Source of the DNA: Hydractinia symbiolongicarpus
Taxonomy: Eukaryota > Cnidaria > Hydrozoa > Anthoathecata > Hydractiniidae
DNA: 64,000 nucleotides
Assembly: GCF_029227915.1 (NCBI RefSeq)
Contig: NC_079881.1
Span: forward strand, 13,245,501-13,309,500
Reading direction: 5' to 3'
Numbering within the stretch: position 1 is the first letter of the stretch; each line of letters opens with the position of its first letter. Below, in pieces: positions 36,201-49,393 of this stretch. Under the pieces are notes generated by a model, which was not told the origin of the DNA, did no database searches, and was given only the letters and a program-made list of their open reading frames with translations. A program made the position numbers and the translations under genes.

Positions 36201-39200
36201 TATGGCCTTTTACGGCATAATATGGAATCTACACTTAAATCACGTGATTCTACGAACTCCGACAAGTTCCATTCGGCTGTTCCTTTTAATCTCATTTGTC
36301 TACGATGTATTAAGTCGTTTTCTTGAACGCCAGGCTCTATGAACGCTGCTAACTACGTACACAGTCCTTTGAAACGCATAATAGGTCCTTTTACGGCCTA
36401 ATAAGGAGACTGCATGTAAGTCACGTGATTCCACGAGCCCGGAGAAGTTGCCATCGGTCTATTCCTTTCAATCTCAATGGACTACGATATACTAAGTCGT
36501 TTTCCTGTGCACCAGGCTCTATGAACGCTGCTAACTACGTGCACAGTCCGTTAAAGCCTGTAATATGGCTTTTTACGGCCTAATATGGAGTCTAAACGTA
36601 AATAAAGTGATTCCACGAGCACAGACAAGTTCCCATTGGTCTGTTCCTTTTAATCTCAATGGACTACGATATACTAAGTCGTTTTCCTGTGCGCCAGGCT
36701 CTATGAACGCTGCTAACTACGTGCACAGTCCTTTAAAGCTTGTAATATGGCCTTTTACGGCATAATATGGAATCTACACGTAAATCACGTGATTCTACGA
36801 ACTCCGACAAGTTCCATTCGGCTGTTCCTTTTAATCTCAATGGTCTGCGATGTATTAAGTCGTTTTCTTAAACGCCAGGCTCTATGAACGCTGGTAACTC
36901 CGCACACAGTCCTTTGAAACGCATAATAAGTCCTTTTACGGCCTAACATGGAGTCTAAACGTAAATAAAGTGATTCCACGAGCGCAGACAAGTTCCCATT
37001 GGTCTGTTCCTTTTAATCTCAATAGACTACGATATACTAAGTCGTTTTCCTGTGCGCCAGGCTCTATGAACGCTGCTAACTACGTGCACAGTCCTTTAAA
37101 GCTTGTAATATGGCCTTTTACGGCATAATATGGAATCTACACGTAAATCACGTGATTCCACGAGCCCAGACAAGTGGGGATCAGTCTGTTCTTTTTAATC
37201 TCAATGGACTACGATATAATAAGCCGTTTTCTTGAGTGCCAGGCTCTGAGAACGTTCCTAATTACGTGGACAGACCTTTAAACCGTGTAATACGGCCTCT
37301 TATGGCCTAATGAGGAGACTACACTTAAGTCAGGGAGTTCCACGAGCACAGATAGGAAGCCGTTGGCCTATTCCTTTCAATCTCAATGGACTACGATGTC
37401 TTAAGTCGTTTACTTGAGCGTCAGGCCGCAAGAACGCTGCTAACTTCTTCCACAGGCCTTTAAAGCCTGTAATTTGGCCTTTTACGGCCTAACATGGAGT
37501 CTAAACGTAAATAAAGTGATTCCACCAGCACAGACAAGTTCCCATTGGTCTGTTCCTTTTAATCTCAATGGACTACGATATACTAAGTCGTTTTCCTGTG
37601 CGCCAGGCTCTATGAACGCTACTAACTACGTGCACAGTCCTTTAAAGCCTGTAATATGGCTTTCTACGGCCTAATATGGAGTCTACACGTAAATCACGTG
37701 ATTCCACTAACTCTGACAAGTTCCATTCGGCTGTTCCTTTTAATCTCAATGGTCTACGATGTATTAAGTCGTTTTCTTGAGCGTCAGGCTGCAAGAACGC
37801 TGCTAACTTCTTCCACAGGCCTTTAAAGCCTGTAATTTGGCCTTTTACGGCCTAATATGGAGTCTACACGTAAATCACGTGATTCCACGAGCCCAGGCAA
37901 GTGGGGATCAGTCTGTTCTTTTTATTCTCAATGGACTACGATATAATAAGCCGTTTTATTGAGTGCTAGGCTCTGAGAACATTCCTAATTACGTGTACAG
38001 ACCTTTAAACCGTGTAATACGGCCTCTTATGGCCTAATAAGGAGACTACACTTAAGTCAGGGAGTTCCACGAGCACAGACAGGAGGTCATCTGCCTATTT
38101 CTTTCAATTTAATGAACTACGATGTATAAATTCGTTTTCTTGAGCTTCAGGCTCCAAGAACGCTGCTAACTTCTTCCACAGGCCTTTAAAGCCTGTAATA
38201 TGGCCTTTTACGGCCTAACATGGAGTCTAAACGTAAATAAAGTGATTCCACCAGCACAGACAAGTTCCCATTGGTCTGTTCCTTTTAATCTCAATGGACT
38301 ACGATGTGTTAAGTCGTTTTCTTGAGCGTCAGGCTGCAAGAACGCTGCTAACTTCTTCCACAGGCCTTTAAAGCCTGTAATTTGGCCTTTTACGGCCTAA
38401 TATGGAGTCTACACGTAAATCACGTGATTCCACTAACTCTGACAAGTTCCATCCGGCTGTTCCTTTTAATCTCAATGGTCTGCGATGTATTAAGTCGTTT
38501 TCTTAAACGCCAGGCTCTATGAGCGCTGGTAACTCCGCACACAGTCCTTTGAAAAGCATAATAAGTCCTTTTACGGCCTAATAAAGAGACTGCATGTAAG
38601 TCACGTGATTCCAAAAGCCCAGAGATGTTGCCATCGGTCTATTCTTTTCGATCTCAATGGACTACGATATACTAAGTCGTTTTCTTGAGCGTCAGGCTGC
38701 AAGAACGCTGCTAACTTCTTCCACAGGCCTTTAAAGCCTGTAATATGGCCTTTTACGGCCTAACATGGAGTCTAAACGTAAATAAAGTGATTCCACGATC
38801 ACAGACAAGTTCCCATTGGTCTGTTCCTTTTAATCTCAACGGACTACGATGTAGTAACTCGTTTTCTTGAACGTCAGACTCTAAGAACGCTGCTAAGTAC
38901 GTGCACAGGCCTTTAAAGCCTGTATTATGGCCTTTTACGGCCTAATATGAAGTGTAAACGTGAATAAAGTGATTCCACGAACTCTGACAAGATCCATTCG
39001 GCTGCTCCTTTTAATCTCAATGGTCTACGATGTATTAAGTCGTTTTCTTGAGCGCCAGGCTCTGAGAACGTTCCTAACTACGTGCACAGTCCTTTAAAGC
39101 TTGTAATATGGCCTTTTACGGCATAATATGGAATCTACACGTAAATCACGTGATTCTACGAACTCAGACAAGTTCCATTCGGCTGTTCCTTTTAATCTCA

Positions 39201-39830
39201 ATGGTCTGCGATGTATTAAGTCGTTTTCTTAAACGCCAGGCTATATGAACGCTGGTAACTCCGCACACAGTCGTTTGAAACGCATAATAAGTCCTTTTAC
39301 GGCCTAATAGAGAGACTGCATGTAAGTCACGTGATTCCACGAGCCCAGAGATGTTGCCATCGGTCTATTCTTTTCAATCTCAATGGACTACGATATACTA
39401 AGTCGTTTTCCTGTGCGCCAGGCTCTATGAACGCTAATTACTACGTGCACAGTCCTTTAAAGCCTGTAATATGGCTTTTTACGGCCTAATATGGAGTCTA
39501 CACGTAAATCACGTGATTCCACGAGCCCAGACAAGTGGGGATCAGTCTGTTCTTTTTAATCTCAATGGACTACGATATAATAAGCCGTTTTCTTGAGCGC
39601 CAGGCTTTGAAAACGTTCCTAATTACGTGGACAGACCTTTAAACCGTGTAATACGGCCTCTTATGGCCTAATAAGGAGACTACACTTAAGTCAGGGAGTT
39701 CCACGAGCACAGACAGGAGGTCATCGGCCTATTCCTTTCAACTTCAATGAACTACGATGTATTAATTCGTTTTCTTGAGCGTCAGGCTGCAAGAACGCTG
39801 CTAACTTCTTCCACAGGCCTTTAAAGCCTG
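33230..39830 (+). repeat. 8.9-kb macro-repeat, copy 2, internally shortened
   Basis: Follows copy 1 directly. The shift is 8,900 up to about 37,020, then 7,265 (one 1,635-bp HOR missing), then 6,721 after about 37,418 (544 bp, three monomers missing), then 6,540 after about 37,870 (one more monomer missing). All three losses are whole numbers of monomers and leave register intact. It ends near 39,830, where GGCCCAACATGG introduces a new subtype. Copy 1 could instead have gained the segments; direction is not settled. Confidence 0.86.
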
Positions 39831-40340
39831 TAATATGGCCTTTTACGGCCCAACATGGAGTCTAAACGTAAATAAAGTGATTCCACGAGCACAGACAAGT
39901 TCCCATTCGTCTGTTCCTTTTAATCTCAATGGACTACGATATACTAAGTGGTTTTCCTGTGCGCCAGGCTCTATGAACGCTGCTAACTACGTGCACAGTC
40001 CTTTAAAGCCTGTAATATGGTTTTTTACGGCCTAATATGGAGTCTACACGTAAATCACGTGATTCCACGAGCCCAGAAAAGTGGGGATCAGTCTGTTCTT
40101 TTTAATCTCAATGGACTACGATATAATAAGCCGTTTTCTTGAGTGCCAGGGTCTGAGAACGTTCCTAATTACGTGGACAGACCTTTAAACGGTGTAATAC
40201 GGCCTCTTATTGCCTAATAAGGTGACTACACTTAAGTCTGGGAGTTCCACGAGCACAGACCGGGGGTCATCGGCCTATTCATTTCAATTTCAATGAACTG
40301 GGATGTATTAATTCGTTTTCTTGAGCGCCAGGCTGCAAGA

Positions 40341-40350
40341 ACGCGGATGG
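40341..40350 (+). other. Deletion junction ACGCGGATGG, first of ten
   Basis: GCAAGAACGC is joined to ATGGCCTTTTACGG through GG, losing 36 bp that span the monomer boundary including CTTTAAAG (net loss 34 bp); two units here measure 329 bp (40,183-40,511). The same junction occurs at 43,580, 44,091, 45,693, 50,051, 51,075, 52,130, 53,185, 54,240 and 56,963, and nowhere before 40 kb. Confidence 0.85.
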
Positions 40351-40570
40351 CCTTTTACGGCCTGATATGGAGTCTAAACGTAAATAAAGTGATTCAACTA
40401 ACTCTGACAAGTTCCATTCGGCTGTTCCTTTTAATCTCAATGGACTACGATATAATAAGCCGTTTTCTTGAGCGCCAGGCTCTGAGAACGTTCCTAATTA
40501 CGTGGACAGACCTTTAAAGCCTGTAATATGGCTTTTTACGGCCTAACATGGAGTCTACACGTAAATAAAG

Positions 40571-41479
40571 TGATTCCACGAGCCCAGACAAGTGGGGATC
40601 AGTCTGTTCTTTTTAATCTCAATGGACTACGATATAATAAGCCGTTTTCTTGAGCGCCAGGCTTTGAAAACGTTCCTAATTACGTGGACAGACCTTTAAA
40701 CCGTGTAATACGGCCTCTTATGGCCTAATAAGGAGACTACACTTAAGTCAGGGAGTTCCACGAGCACAGACAGGAGGTCATCGGCCTATTCCTTTCAACT
40801 TCAATGAACTACGATGTATTAATTCGTTTTCTTGAGCGTCAGGCTGCAAGAACGCTGCTAACTTCTTCCACAGGCCTTTAAAGCCTGTAATATGGCCTTT
40901 TCCGGCCCAACATGGACTCTAAACGTAAATAAAGTGATTCCACGAGCACAGACAAGTTCCCATTCGTCTGTTCCTTTTAATCTCAATGGACTACGATATA
41001 CTAAGTGGTTTTCCTGTGCGCCAGGCTCTATGAACGCTGCTAACTACGTGCACAGTCCTTTAAAGCTTGTAATATGGCCTCTTACGGCATAATATGGAAT
41101 CTACACGTAAATCACGTGATTCTACGAACTCCGACAAGTTCCATTCGGCTGTTCCTTTTAATCTCAATTGTCTACGATGTATTAAGTCATTTTCTTGAAC
41201 GCCAGGCTCTATGAACGCTGCTAACTACGTACACAGTCCTTTGAAACGCATAATAGGTCCTTTTACGGCCTATTAAGGAGACTGCATGTAAGTCACGTGA
41301 TTCCACGAGCCCAGAGAAGTTGCCATCGGTCTATTCCTTTCAATCTCAATGGACTACGATATACTAAGTCGTTTTCCTGTCCGCCAGGCTCTATGAACGC
41401 TGCTAACTACGTGCACATGTCTTTAAAGCCTGTAATATGGCCTTTTACGGCCTAATTTGGAGTCTACACGTAAATCACG
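40571..41479 (+). repeat. 909-bp (5-monomer) HOR, copy 1
   Basis: Order: AGTGGGGATC monomer, CTTAAG subtype, GGCCCAACATGG subtype, TTCTACGAACTCC subtype, CTTTGAAACGC subtype. It recurs in full at 42,390-43,298 (shift 1,819) and in part at 41,480-42,019 (shift 909). Copy-specific changes include CCGGCCCAACATGGACTC near 40,902. Confidence 0.8.
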
Positions 41480-42019
41480 TGATTCCACGAGCCCAGACAA
41501 GTGGGGATCAGTCTGTTCTTTTTAATCTCAATGGACTACGATATAATAAGCCGTTTTCTTGAGCGCCAGGCTTTGAAAACGTTCCTAATTACGTGGACAG
41601 ACCTTTAAACCGTGTAATACGGCCTCTTATGGCCTAATAAGGAGACTACACTCAAGTCAGGGAGTTCCACGAGCACAGACAGGAGGTCATCGGCCTATTC
41701 CTTTCAACATCAATGAACTACGATGTATTAATTCGTTTTCTTGAGCGTCAGGCTGCAAGAACGCTGCTAACTTCTTCCACAGGCCTTTAAAGCCTGTAAT
41801 ATGGCCTTTTACGGCCCAACATGGAGTCTAAACGTAAATAAAGTGATTCCACGAGCACAGACAAGTTCCCATTCGTCTGTTCCTTTTAATCTCAATGGAC
41901 TACGATATACTAAGTGGTTTTCCTGTGCGCCAGGCTCTATGAACGCTGCTAACTACGTGCACAGTCCTTTAAAGCTTGTAATATGGCCTCTTACGGCATA
42001 ATATGGAATCTACACGTGA
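41480..42019 (+). repeat. 909-bp HOR, partial copy 2
   Basis: The first three monomers of the HOR are repeated and then the sequence switches at CTACACGTGAATAAAGTG into a CTTAAGTCGTTTTCTCTAGC/CGTTAAAGTGTG pair (42,019-42,389), an order otherwise typical of the first 35 kb. Confidence 0.75.
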
Positions 42020-42389
42020 ATAAAGTGATTCCACGAGCACAGACAAGTTCCCATTGGTCTGTTCCTTTCAATCTCAATGGACTACGATGTCTTAAGTCGT
42101 TTTCTCTAGCGCCAGTGTCTAAAAAGGTTACCAACTACGTGTACAGGCCGTTAAAGTGTGTAATATGGACATTTACGGCTCAATAAGGAGTCTACACGTA
42201 AATCACGTGTTTCCACGAGCCTGGACAAGTTCCCATTGTGCTGTTCCTTTTAATCTCAATGGACTACGATATACTAAGTCGTTTTCCTGTGTGCCAGGCT
42301 CTATAAACGCTGCTAACTACGTGCACAGTCCTTTAAAGCCTGTAATTTGGCCTTTTACGGCCTAATTTGGAGTCTACACGTAAATCACG

Positions 42390-43298
42390 TGATTCCACGA
42401 GCCCAGACAAGTGGGGATCAGTCTGTTCTTTTTAATCTCAATGGACTACGATATAATAAGCCGTTTTCGTGAGCGCCAGGCTCTGAGAACGTTCCTAATT
42501 ACGTGGACAGACCTTTAAACCGGGTAATACGGCCTCTTATGGCCTAATAAGGAGACTACACTTAAGTCAGGGAGTTCCACAAGCCCAGACAGGAGGTCAT
42601 CGGCCTATTCCTTTCAACTCCAATGAATTACGATGTATTAATTCGTTTTCTTGAGCGTCAGGCTGCAAGAACGCTGCTAACTTCTTCCACAGGCCTTTAA
42701 AGCCTGTAATATGGCCTTTCACGGCCCAACATAGAGTCTAAACGTAAATAAAGTGATTCCACGAGCACAGACAAGTTCCCATTCGTCTGTTCCTTTTAAT
42801 CTCAATGGACTACGATATACTAAGTCGTTTTCCTGTGCGCCAGGCTCTATGAACGCTGCTAACTACGTGCACAGTCCTTTAAAGCTTGTAATATGGCCTT
42901 TTACGGCATAATATGGAATCTACACGTAAATCACGTGATTCTACTAACTCCGACAAGTTCCATTCGGCTGTTCCTTTTAATCTCAATTGTCTACGATGTA
43001 TTAAGTCGTTTTCTTGAACGCCAGGCTCTATGAACGCTGCTAACTACGTACACAGTCCTTTGAAACGCATAATAGGTCCTTTTACGGCCTAATAAGGAGA
43101 CTGCATGTAAGTCACGTGATTCCACGAGCCCAGAGAAGTTGCCATCGGTCTATTCCTTTCAATCTCAATGGACTACGATATACTAAGTCGTTTTCCTGTG
43201 CGCCAGGCTCTATGAACGCTGCTAACTACGTGCACATGTCTTTAAAGCCTGTAATATGGCCTTTTACGGCCTAATTTGGAGTCTACACGTAAATCACG
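42390..43298 (+). repeat. 909-bp HOR, copy 3
   Basis: Full five-monomer copy. Private changes include TTTCGTGAGCGCC near 42,466, ACCGGGTAATACGG near 42,519 and CCCAACATAGAG near 42,726. It runs on into the AGTAGGGATCAG block that carries the 34-bp deletion junction. Confidence 0.78.
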
Positions 43299-46200
43299 TG
43301 ATTCCACGAGCCCAGACAAGTAGGGATCAGTCTGTTCTTTTTAATCTCAATGGACTACGATATAATAATCCGTTTTCTTGAGTGCCAGGGTCTGAGAACG
43401 TTCCTAATTACGTGGACAGACCTTTAAACGGTGTAATACGGCCTCTTATTGCCTAATAAGGTGACTACACTTAAGTCTGGGAGTTCCACGAGCACAGACC
43501 AGGGGTCATCGGCCTATTCATTTCAATTTCAATGAACTGGGATGTATTAATTCGTTTTCTTGAGCGCCAGGCTGCAAGAACGCGGATGGCCTTTTACGGC
43601 CTGATATGGAGTGTAAACGTAAATAAAGTGATTCAACTAACTCTGTCAAGTTCCATTCGGCTGTTCCTTTTAATCTCAATGGACTACGATATAATAAGCC
43701 GTTTTCTTGAGCGCCAGGCTCTGAGAACGTTCCTAATTACGTGGACAGACCTTTAAAGCCTGTAATATGGCTTTTTACGGCCTAACATGGAGTCTACACG
43801 TAAATAAAGTGATTCCACGAGCACACACAAGTGGGGATCAGTCTGTTCTTTTTAATCTCAATGGACTACGATATAATAAGCCGTTTTCTTGAGCGCCAGG
43901 CTTTGAAAACGTTCCTAATTACGTGGACAGACCTTTAAACCGTGTAATACGGCCTCTTATGGCCTAATAAGGAGACTACACTTAAGTCAGGGAGTTCCAC
44001 GAGCACAGACAGGAGGTCATCGGCCTATTCCTTTCAACTTCAATGAACTACGATGTATTAATTCGTTTTCTTGAGCGTCAGGCTGCAAGAACGCGGATGG
44101 CCTTTTACGGCCTGATATGGAGTCTAAACGCTAATAAAGTGATTCCAAGAGTACAGACAAGTTCCCATTGGTCTGTTCCATTCAATCTCAATGGACTACG
44201 ATATACTAAGTCGTTCTCCTGTGCACCAGGCTCTATGAGCGTTCCTAACTACGTGCACAGGTCTTTAAAGCCTGTAATATGGCCTTTTACGGCCTAACAT
44301 GGAGTCTAAGCGTAAATAAAGTGACTCCACGAGCACAGACAAGTTCCCATTGGTCTGTTCCTTTTAATCTCAATGGACTACTATGTGTTCAGTCGTGTTC
44401 CTGAATGCCAGACTCTAAGAACGCTGCTAACTACGTGCACAGTCCTTTAAAGCCTGTAATATGGCTTTTTACGGCCTAATATTGAGTCTACACGTAAATC
44501 ACGTGATTCCACTAACTCTGACAAGATCCATTCGGCTGTTCCTTTTAATCTCAATGGTCTACGATGTATTAAGTCGTTTTCTTGAGCGCCAGACTCTGAG
44601 AACGTTCCTAATTACGTGGACAGACCTTTAAACCGTGTAATACGGCCTCTTATGACCTAATAAGGAGACTACACTTAAGTCAGGGAGTTCCACGAGCACA
44701 GACAGGAGGTCATCGGCCTATTCCTTTCAACTTCAATGAACTACGATGTATTAATTCGTTTTCTTGAGCGTCAGGCTGCAAGAACGCTGCTAACTTCTTC
44801 CACAGGCCTTTAAAGCCTGTAATATGGCCTTTTACGGCCCAACATGGAGTCTAAACGTAAATAAAGTGATTCCACGAGCACAGACAAGTTCCCATTCGTC
44901 TGTTCCTTTTAATCTCAATGGACTACAATATAATAAGCCGTTTTCTTGAGCGCCAGGCTCTGAGAACGTTCCTAATTACGTGGACAGACCTTTAAAGCCT
45001 GTAATATGGCTTTTTACGGCCTAACATGGAGTCTACACGTAAATCACGTGATTCCACTAACTCTGACAAGTTCCATTCGGCTGTTCCTTTTAATCTCAAT
45101 GGTCTACGATGTATTAAGTCATTTTCTTAAACGCCAGGCTCTATGAACGCTGGTAACTACGTACACAGTCCTTTGAAACGCATAATAAGTCCTTTTACGG
45201 CCTAATAAAGAGACTGCATGTAAGTCACGTGATTCCACGAGCCCAGAGAAGTTGCCATCGGTCTATTCTTTTCAATCTCAATGGACTACGATACACTAAG
45301 TCGTTTTCCTGTGCGCCAGGCTCTATGAACGCTGCTAACTACGTGCACATGTCTTTAAAGGCTGTAATATGGCCTTTTACGGCCTAATTTGGAGTCTACA
45401 CGTAAATCACGTGATTCCACGAGCCCAGACAAGTAGGGATCAGTCTGTTCTTTTTAATCACAATGGACTACGATATAATAATCCGTTTTCTTGAGTGCCA
45501 GGGTCTGAGAACGTTCCTAATTACGTGGACAGACCTTTAAACGGTGTAATACGGCCTCTTATTGCCTAATAAGGTGACTACACTTAAGTCTGGGAGTTCC
45601 ACGAGCACAGACCGGGGGTCATCGGCCTATTCATTTCAATTTCAATGAACTAGGATGTATTAATTCGTTTTCTTGAGCGCCAGGCTGCAAGAACGCGGAT
45701 GGCCTTTTACGGCCTGATATGGAGTCTAAACGTAAATAAAGTGATTCAACTAACTCTGACAAGTTCCATTCGGCTGTTCCTTTTAATCTCAATGGTCTAC
45801 GATGTATTAAGTCGTTTTCTTGAGCGCCAGGCTCTGAGAACGTCCCTAACTACGTGCACATGTCTTTAAAGCCTGTAATTTGGCCTTTTACGGCCTAATT
45901 TGGAGTCTACACGTAAATCACGTGATTCCACGAGCCCAGACAAGTGGGGATCAGAGTGTTTTTTTTAATCTCAATGGACTACGATATAATAAGCCGTTTT
46001 CTTGAGCGCCAGGCTCTGAGAACGTTCCTAATTACGTGGACAGACCTTTAAAGCCTGTAATATGGCTTTTTACGGCCTAACATGGAGTCTACACGTAAAT
46101 CACGTGATTCCACTAACTCTGACAAGTTCCATTCGGCTGTTCCTTTTAATCTCAATGGTCTACGATGTATTAAGTCGTTTTCTTAAGCGCCAGGCTCTGA

Positions 46201-46769
46201 GAACGTTCCCAACTACGTGCACATGTGTTTAAAGCCTGTAATATGGCCTTTTACGCCTAATTTAGAGTCTACACGTAAATCACGTGATTCTACGAACTCC
46301 GACAAGTTCCATTCGGCTGTTCCTTTTAATCTCAATGGTCTACGATGTATTAAGTCGTTTTCTTGAACGCCAGGCTCTATGAACGCTGGTAACTACGTAC
46401 ACAGTCCTTTGAAACGCATAATAAGTCTGTTTACGGCCTAACAAAGAGACTGCATGTAAGTCACGTGATTCCACGAGCCCAGAGAAGTTGCCATCGGTCT
46501 ATTCTTTTCAATCTCAATGGACTACGATACACTAAGTCGTTTTCCTGTGCGCCAGACTCTAAGAACGCTGCTAACTACGTGCACAGTCCTTTAAAGCCTG
46601 TAATATGGCCTTTTACGGCCTAACATGGAGTCTAAACGTAAATAAAGTGATTCAATTAACTCTGACAAGTTCCATTTGGCTGTTCCTTTTAATCTCAATG
46701 GTCTACGATGTATTAAGTCGTTTTCTTGAGCGCCAGGCTCTGAGAACGTCCCTAACTACGTGCACATGT

Positions 46770-46990
46770 CTTTAAAGCCTGTAATTTGGCTTTTTACGGC
46801 CTAATTTGGAGTCTACACGTAAATCACGTGATTCCACGAGCCCAGACAAGTGGGGATCAGTCTGTTCTTTTTAATCTCAATGGACTACAATATAATGAGC
46901 CGTTTTCTTGAGCGCCAGGCTCTGAGAACGTTCCTAAGTCGTTTTCCTGTGCGCCAGGCTCTATGAACGCTGCTAACTACGTTCACAGTC
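46770..46990 (+). repeat. 221-bp hybrid monomer
   Basis: This unit carries its 3' portion twice: TTTTCTTGAGCGCCAGGCTC through TTCCTAA is followed directly by GTCGTTTTCCTGTGCGCCAG, adding 39 bp. The join at 46,931-46,940 (TTCCTAAGTC) fits an exchange between the CTAA of two different monomer positions. Copied at 54,593-54,811. Confidence 0.82.
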
Positions 46991-48006
46991 CTTTAAAGCC
47001 TGTAATATGGCTTTTTACGGCCTAATATGGAGTCTACACGTAAATCACGTGATTCCACTAACTCCGACAAGTTCTTTCGCCTCTTCCTTTTAATCTCAAT
47101 GGTCTACGATGTATTAAGTCGTTTTCTTGAACGCCAGGCTCTATAAACGCTGCTAACTACGTGCACAGACCTTTAAACCGTGTAATACAGCCTCTTATGG
47201 CCTAATAATGAGACTACACTTAAGTCAGGGAGTTCCACGAGCACGGACAGGAGGTCATCGGCCTATTCCTTTCAATTTCAATGAACTACGATGTATTAAT
47301 TCGTTTTCCTGAGCGTCAGGCTGCAAGAACGCTGCTAACTTCTTCCACAGGCCTTTAAAGCCTGTAATATGGCTTTTTACGGCCTAATATGGAGTCTACA
47401 CGTAAATTACGTGATTCCACTAACTCCGACAAGTTCCATTCGGCTCTTCCTTTTAATCTCAATGGTCTACGATGTATTAAGTCGTTTTCTTGAACGCCAG
47501 GCTCTATGAACGCTGCTAACTACGTGCACATGTCTTTAAAGCCTGTAACATGGCCATTTACGCCTAATATGGAGTCTACACGTAAATCACGTGATTCTAC
47601 GAACTCCGACAAGTTCCATTCGGCTGTTCCTTTTAATCTCAATGGTCTACGATGTATTAAGTCGTTTTCTTGAACGCCACGCTATATGAACGCTGCTAAC
47701 TACGTGCACAGTCCTTTAAAGCCTGTAATATGGCCTTTTACGGCATAATATGGAGTCTACACGTAAATCACGCGATTCTACGAACTCCGACAAGTTCCAT
47801 TCGGCTGTTCCTTTTAATCTCAAGTCTACGATGTATTAAGTCGTTTTCTTGAACGCCAGGCTCTATGAACGCTGGTAACTACGTACACAGTCCTTTGAAA
47901 CGCATAATAAGTCCTTTTACGGCCTAATAAAGAGACTGCATGTAAGTCACGTGATTCCACGAGCCCAGAGAAGTTGCCATCGGTCTATTCTTTTCAATCT
48001 CAATGG
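46899..48006 (+). repeat. Family A block with 221-bp unit; source of 54,720-55,827
   Basis: Repeated at shift 7,821 into 54,720-55,827. It holds an abnormal 221-bp unit (46,770-46,990), GTTCTTTCGCCTCTTCC near 47,071, TCTCAAGTCTACG (3-bp loss, near 47,818) and the last A monomers before family B. The same oddities occur in the copy. Confidence 0.82.
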
Positions 48007-48129
48007 GCTTCGAAAAATTAAGTCGCTTTCCTGACCACCAGGTTCTGAGAACGCTGCTAACTACGTGTACAGGCATTCCAAGGCTGTAATATGGCCATTT
48101 GCGCCATAATACGGAGTCTACACGTAAAT

Positions 48130-48144
48130 CACGTAATTTACGTG
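48130..48144. other. Alternative dyad CACGTAA-T-TTACGTG
   Basis: A 15-bp palindrome with a single central T, formed in a B monomer where the usual dyad has been rewritten. Two CACGT half-sites face each other across five A/T bases. Confidence 0.8.
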
Positions 48145-48488
48145 GCCAGACAAGTTGGTATCGGTATATTCCTTTTAATCTCAATGGACTTCGAAGCATT
48201 AAGTCGTTTTCCTGAGCGCCAGGCTCTAAAAACGCTGCTAACTGTGCGCACAGGCATTTAAAGCGTGTAATATGGCCATTTACGACCTTATAAAGAGTCT
48301 ACACGTAAAGCACGTGATTACACCAGCACAGACAAGTTGCTATCGGTATATTCCTTTTAATCTCAATGGACTGCGACCTGTTAAGTCGCTTTCCTGAGCG
48401 CCAGGCTCTAAAAACGCTGCTGCCTGTGTGCACAGGCCTTTAAAGCGTGTAATATGGCCATTTACGGACTATTAAGAGGACTACACGT

Positions 48489-48502
48489 GAACCACTTGGT
48501 TC
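48489..48502. other. Family B dyad with broken centre, GAACCACTTGGTTC
   Basis: Arms GAACCA/TGGTTC pair perfectly around a CT centre. This is the common form in B monomers (also near 48,848, 49,217, 56,129, 58,459, 58,820, 59,002, 60,455, 60,637, 62,272, 63,351 and 63,533). CANNTG is retained, CACGTG is not. Confidence 0.8.
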
Positions 48503-49034
48503 CACGAGCCCAGATAAGTGGCCATCGCTCTATTCCTTTCAATTTCAATGGACTTCGAAGCATTAAGTCGCTTTCCTGACCGCCAGGTTCTCAGAACGCT
48601 GCTAACTACCTGTACAGGCATTCCAAGGCTGTAATATGGCCATTTACGCCATAATACGGAGTCTACACGTAAAGCACGTGATTCCAAAAGCACAGACAAG
48701 TTGCTATCGGTATATTCCTTTTAATCTCAATGAACTGCGACGTAATAAGTCGCTTTCCTGAGCGGCAGGCTTTAAAAACGCTGTTAACTGTGTGCACAGG
48801 CATTTAAAGCATGTAATATGGCCATTTACGGACTAATAAGGAGACTACACGTGAACCACTTGGTTCCACAAGCACAGACAAGTTCCTATCGGTATATTCC
48901 TTTTAATCTCAATGGACTGCGACCTGTTAAGTCGCTTTCCTGAGCGCCAGGCTCTAAAAACGCTGCTACCTGTGTGCACAGGCCTTTAAAGCGTGTAATA
49001 TGGCCATTTACGGACTAATAAAGAGACTACACGT

Positions 49035-49048
49035 GAACCACGTGGTTC
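49035..49048. other. Central dyad GAACCACGTGGTTC (family B)
   Basis: Perfect 14-bp palindrome at the same monomer position as the family A dyad. Relative to A, the left arm changed T to C and the right arm A to G, a matched pair that keeps symmetry, and the palindrome gained one base pair at each end. Confidence 0.85.
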
Positions 49049-49393
49049 CAGGAGACCAGACAAGTGGCCATCGCTCTATTCCTTTCAATTTCAATGGACT
49101 TCGAAGCATTAAGTCAATGTCCTGACCGCCAGTTTCTCAGAGCGCTGCTAACTACGTGTACAGGCATTTCAAGGCTGTAATATGGCCATTTACGACCTTA
49201 TAAAGAGTCTACACGTGAACCACTTGGTTCCACGAGCCCAGATAAGTGGCCATCGCTCTATTCCTTTCAATTTCAATAGACTTCGATGCATTAAATCGTT
49301 TTCCTGACCGCCTGGTTCTCAGAACGCTGCTAACTACGTGTACAGGCATTGCAAGGCTGTAATATGGCCATTTACGGCGTAATACGGAGTCTA

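Larger units (their letters stand above)
39831..46898 (+). repeat. Family A region with 909-bp HOR and deletion-bearing units
   Basis: A distinct subregion, first to carry GGCCCAACATGG plus CCCATTCGTCTG monomers and the ACGCGGATGG deletion junction. Besides the 909-bp HOR, 40,040-40,853 recurs at about 43,279-44,092 (shift 3,239) and about 43,300-43,640 recurs near 45,413-45,753 (shift 2,113). 45.1-46.2 kb has nearly the composition of the later 1,055-bp HOR with one extra monomer and looks like its source or an early relative. Confidence 0.8.

Noticed and set aside
33230-39830. Calling the near-identical 8.9-kb copy an assembly duplication.
   Set aside because: Possible, but copy-specific base changes and three separate whole-monomer losses argue for two real copies. 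Kept as real with long-read confirmation suggested.
40260-40264. GACCGGGGGTCATCGG (five G) as a CENP-B CGGG half or a G-quadruplex.
   Set aside because: No TTCG and A at the required distance upstream, and only one G run, so neither reading holds. It is a variant of GACAGGAGGTCATCGG.
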